In this document: one piece after another, positions 62,987 to 64,000 of the stretch
How positions within the stretch are numbered: the stretch's first letter is position 1
How the letters are laid out: every line of letters begins with the position of its first letter
Program-made: the position numbers and the translations under genes
Assembly: GCA_021779935.1 (NCBI GenBank)
Contig: JAJXZT010000062.1
Span: forward strand, 1-64,000
Length of the DNA: 64,000 nucleotides
Direction: 5' to 3'
Origin: Acidobacteriota bacterium
GTDB lineage: Bacteria; Acidobacteriota; Terriglobia; Terriglobales; Acidobacteriaceae
The notes under the pieces: generated by a model
Seen by the model: the letters and a program-made list of their open reading frames with translations, nothing else
Told to the model about the DNA's origin: nothing
Databases searched by the model: none

Positions 62987-63925
62987 ATGCCCACCAGCAA
63001 GTCGTGCAGGACACGCAGTCTGCACATTTTCCTTACGCTGTTCGCACTGTTTTTCATTTGTTCGTCTGCCGCACAACAGGCCCCTGCTGCGGCGAAATTC
63101 GTGGTCGTCAAGCCGGTTGCAAATATGTACCGCCAGCCAAGCGAAGATGCAGGTGTAATTTCGCAGGCCATCTACTCCACCAACGTCATTTCCGCGGAGG
63201 ATCAGAACACCTCCAACCTGCCGGGCTGGGTAAAGGTTCGCACCCCAGACGACTACGCGGGCTGGATGCAAACGTCGGCTCTTCGTCCCGTGACTGAGAA
63301 GGCTTATGCAACCGAAGGCAGCGTGGTGCGGGTGGCACAATTCAGCGCCAATATTTACCGTGAACCTGACGTGACGCTCCACGAACCGCTCGCGACCGCT
63401 CCCTGGGAAAGCCGCCTCGAAGTGCTCGACGAAAAGGTGGCCGATGGCAGCCGCTGGCTGAAAGTTCACCTGCCGGACGATCGCATCGGGTTCGTCCAGA
63501 GCGGCGATGTGAGTGCGGACTTCTCCCCGCTCACCATCGAACAGACGATTGCGCTGGCCCGCAAGTTCCTCGGCGTTACCTACACGTGGGGTGGCGCATC
63601 ATCGTTCGGCTACGACTGCTCCGGATTCATGCAGATGCTGGTTCGCCAGCGTGGAGCACTGATGCCGCGCGACGCCTACATGCAGGCGGCGTGGAGCGGA
63701 GTTGTCGCCGTCGACCGCAAGGACCTGCAGCCCGGAGACTTGCTCTATTTCGGCTCGCGCCCCGATAAGATCACCCACACCGGCATGTATATCGGCAACG
63801 GAGAGTTTATTCACGACACCACACATACACATCCGGTCATCCAGATCAGCCGGCTTGACGACATGCCGTGGACCAAGCTTCTGGTGGCAGCCCGCCGCTT
63901 GAAAATGGAGGCACCAAAGAAATGA
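62987..63925 (+). CDS. Exported SH3-domain NlpC/P60 cysteine peptidase
   Basis: The 312-residue protein has a signal peptide (IFLTLFALFFICSSAA), two SH3-like segments (about 35-110 and 115-190; VANMYRQPSEDAGVIS and FSANIYREPDVTLH), and a C-terminal NlpC/P60 domain. The Cys is in GYDCSGFMQ, the first His in THTGMYIGNG, and the second polar residue in DTTHTHPVI. It cuts peptide cross-links of peptidoglycan in the periplasm. I chose the ATG at 62987 with GAGGTAA upstream. It is coupled to the next gene by an ATGA overlap. Confidence 0.9.
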   Translation: MPTSKSCRTRSLHIFLTLFALFFICSSAAQQAPAAAKFVVVKPVANMYRQPSEDAGVISQAIYSTNVISAEDQNTSNLPGWVKVRTPDDYAGWMQTSALRPVTEKAYATEGSVVRVAQFSANIYREPDVTLHEPLATAPWESRLEVLDEKVADGSRWLKVHLPDDRIGFVQSGDVSADFSPLTIEQTIALARKFLGVTYTWGGASSFGYDCSGFMQMLVRQRGALMPRDAYMQAAWSGVVAVDRKDLQPGDLLYFGSRPDKITHTGMYIGNGEFIHDTTHTHPVIQISRLDDMPWTKLLVAARRLKMEAPKK

Positions 63926-64000
63926 ATCGACGCGATTGGTTGAAAACCGCCGGAATGGCTGGAGTCGCAGCGGCCCTGCCTCTCGGCAGCCTGCCCGCAA
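63922..64000 (+). CDS. Start of a Tat-exported protein, cut by the right edge
   Basis: The first 26 residues (MNRRDWLKTAGMAGVAAALP and on) have a twin-Arg followed by a hydrophobic stretch, a Tat signal. The ATG overlaps the stop of the NlpC/P60 gene in an ATGA, so the two are translated together, which suggests a joint role in cell-wall peptide recycling. The rest of the gene is outside the window and the product cannot be named. Confidence 0.7.
   Translation, partial: MNRRDWLKTAGMAGVAAALPLGSLPA

Noticed and set aside
1-64000. CRISPR arrays, insertion sequences with terminal repeats, integrases, rRNA
   Set aside because: No regularly spaced repeats, transposase or integrase motifs, or rRNA signatures were seen on either strand.

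Overview
The window looks like chromosome of an acidobacterium (Terriglobia-like). This is inferred from its mix of families: an ImuA-ImuB-DnaE2 mutasome, a MoxR/DUF58/DUF4129/DUF4350 operon, S9 peptidases, a Tat-exported [NiFe] hydrogenase and a DmsABC-type oxidoreductase. No rRNA or complete tRNA was seen, so the taxonomy is inference.

Region 1 (1-12.4 kb) is a lasso-peptide gene cluster read leftward. In transcription order it holds a large three-module XRE-type regulator, an ABC exporter, a PqqD-like leader-binding protein (B1), an APH-fold kinase, a prolyl oligopeptidase, a transglutaminase-like leader peptidase (B2), an asparagine-synthetase-like cyclase, and a 50-residue precursor with the strongest ribosome binding site of the cluster. 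A long hairpin follows. A convergent S9 peptidase lies at the left edge and a paralogous regulator is divergent at the right. The kinase is the least usual part.

Region 2 (12.6-20.5 kb) holds imuA-imuB-dnaE2, an AbiE-type toxin-antitoxin pair behind a 13-bp inverted-repeat operator, and the C-terminal remnant of a lost S9 peptidase. Region 3 (20.8-31.4 kb) is a seven-gene leftward chemosensory operon: cheW, cheR-TPR, cheW, mcp, cheA-REC, cheB and a multi-domain hybrid kinase. It has no free-standing CheY.

Region 4 (31.9-47.9 kb) lies between two direct repeats of the 3' end of a tRNA-Val(GAC) gene and is proposed as a genomic island. It encodes a glycine-zipper stress protein, a HAD hydrolase, acetate kinase, DUF4396 and YHS proteins, phosphoketolase, mannose-6-phosphate isomerase, a PMM-type HAD enzyme, a GH130 glycoside phosphorylase and two P3A proton-ATPases. 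Read together, these suggest phosphorolysis of beta-mannosides to Man-1-P, Man-6-P and fructose-6-P, then acetyl phosphate, acetate and ATP, with proton export. An 85-bp copy of the acetate kinase 3' end just before the phosphoketolase records a rearrangement.

Region 5 (48-64 kb) holds a leftward [NiFe] hydrogenase (small, large, protease), a rightward membrane/MoxR/DUF58 operon, a divergent SpoIIM-like/RDD pair whose start codons overlap, a leftward DmsABC-like operon without a visible Tat signal, and an SH3-NlpC/P60 hydrolase followed by the start of a Tat-exported protein.
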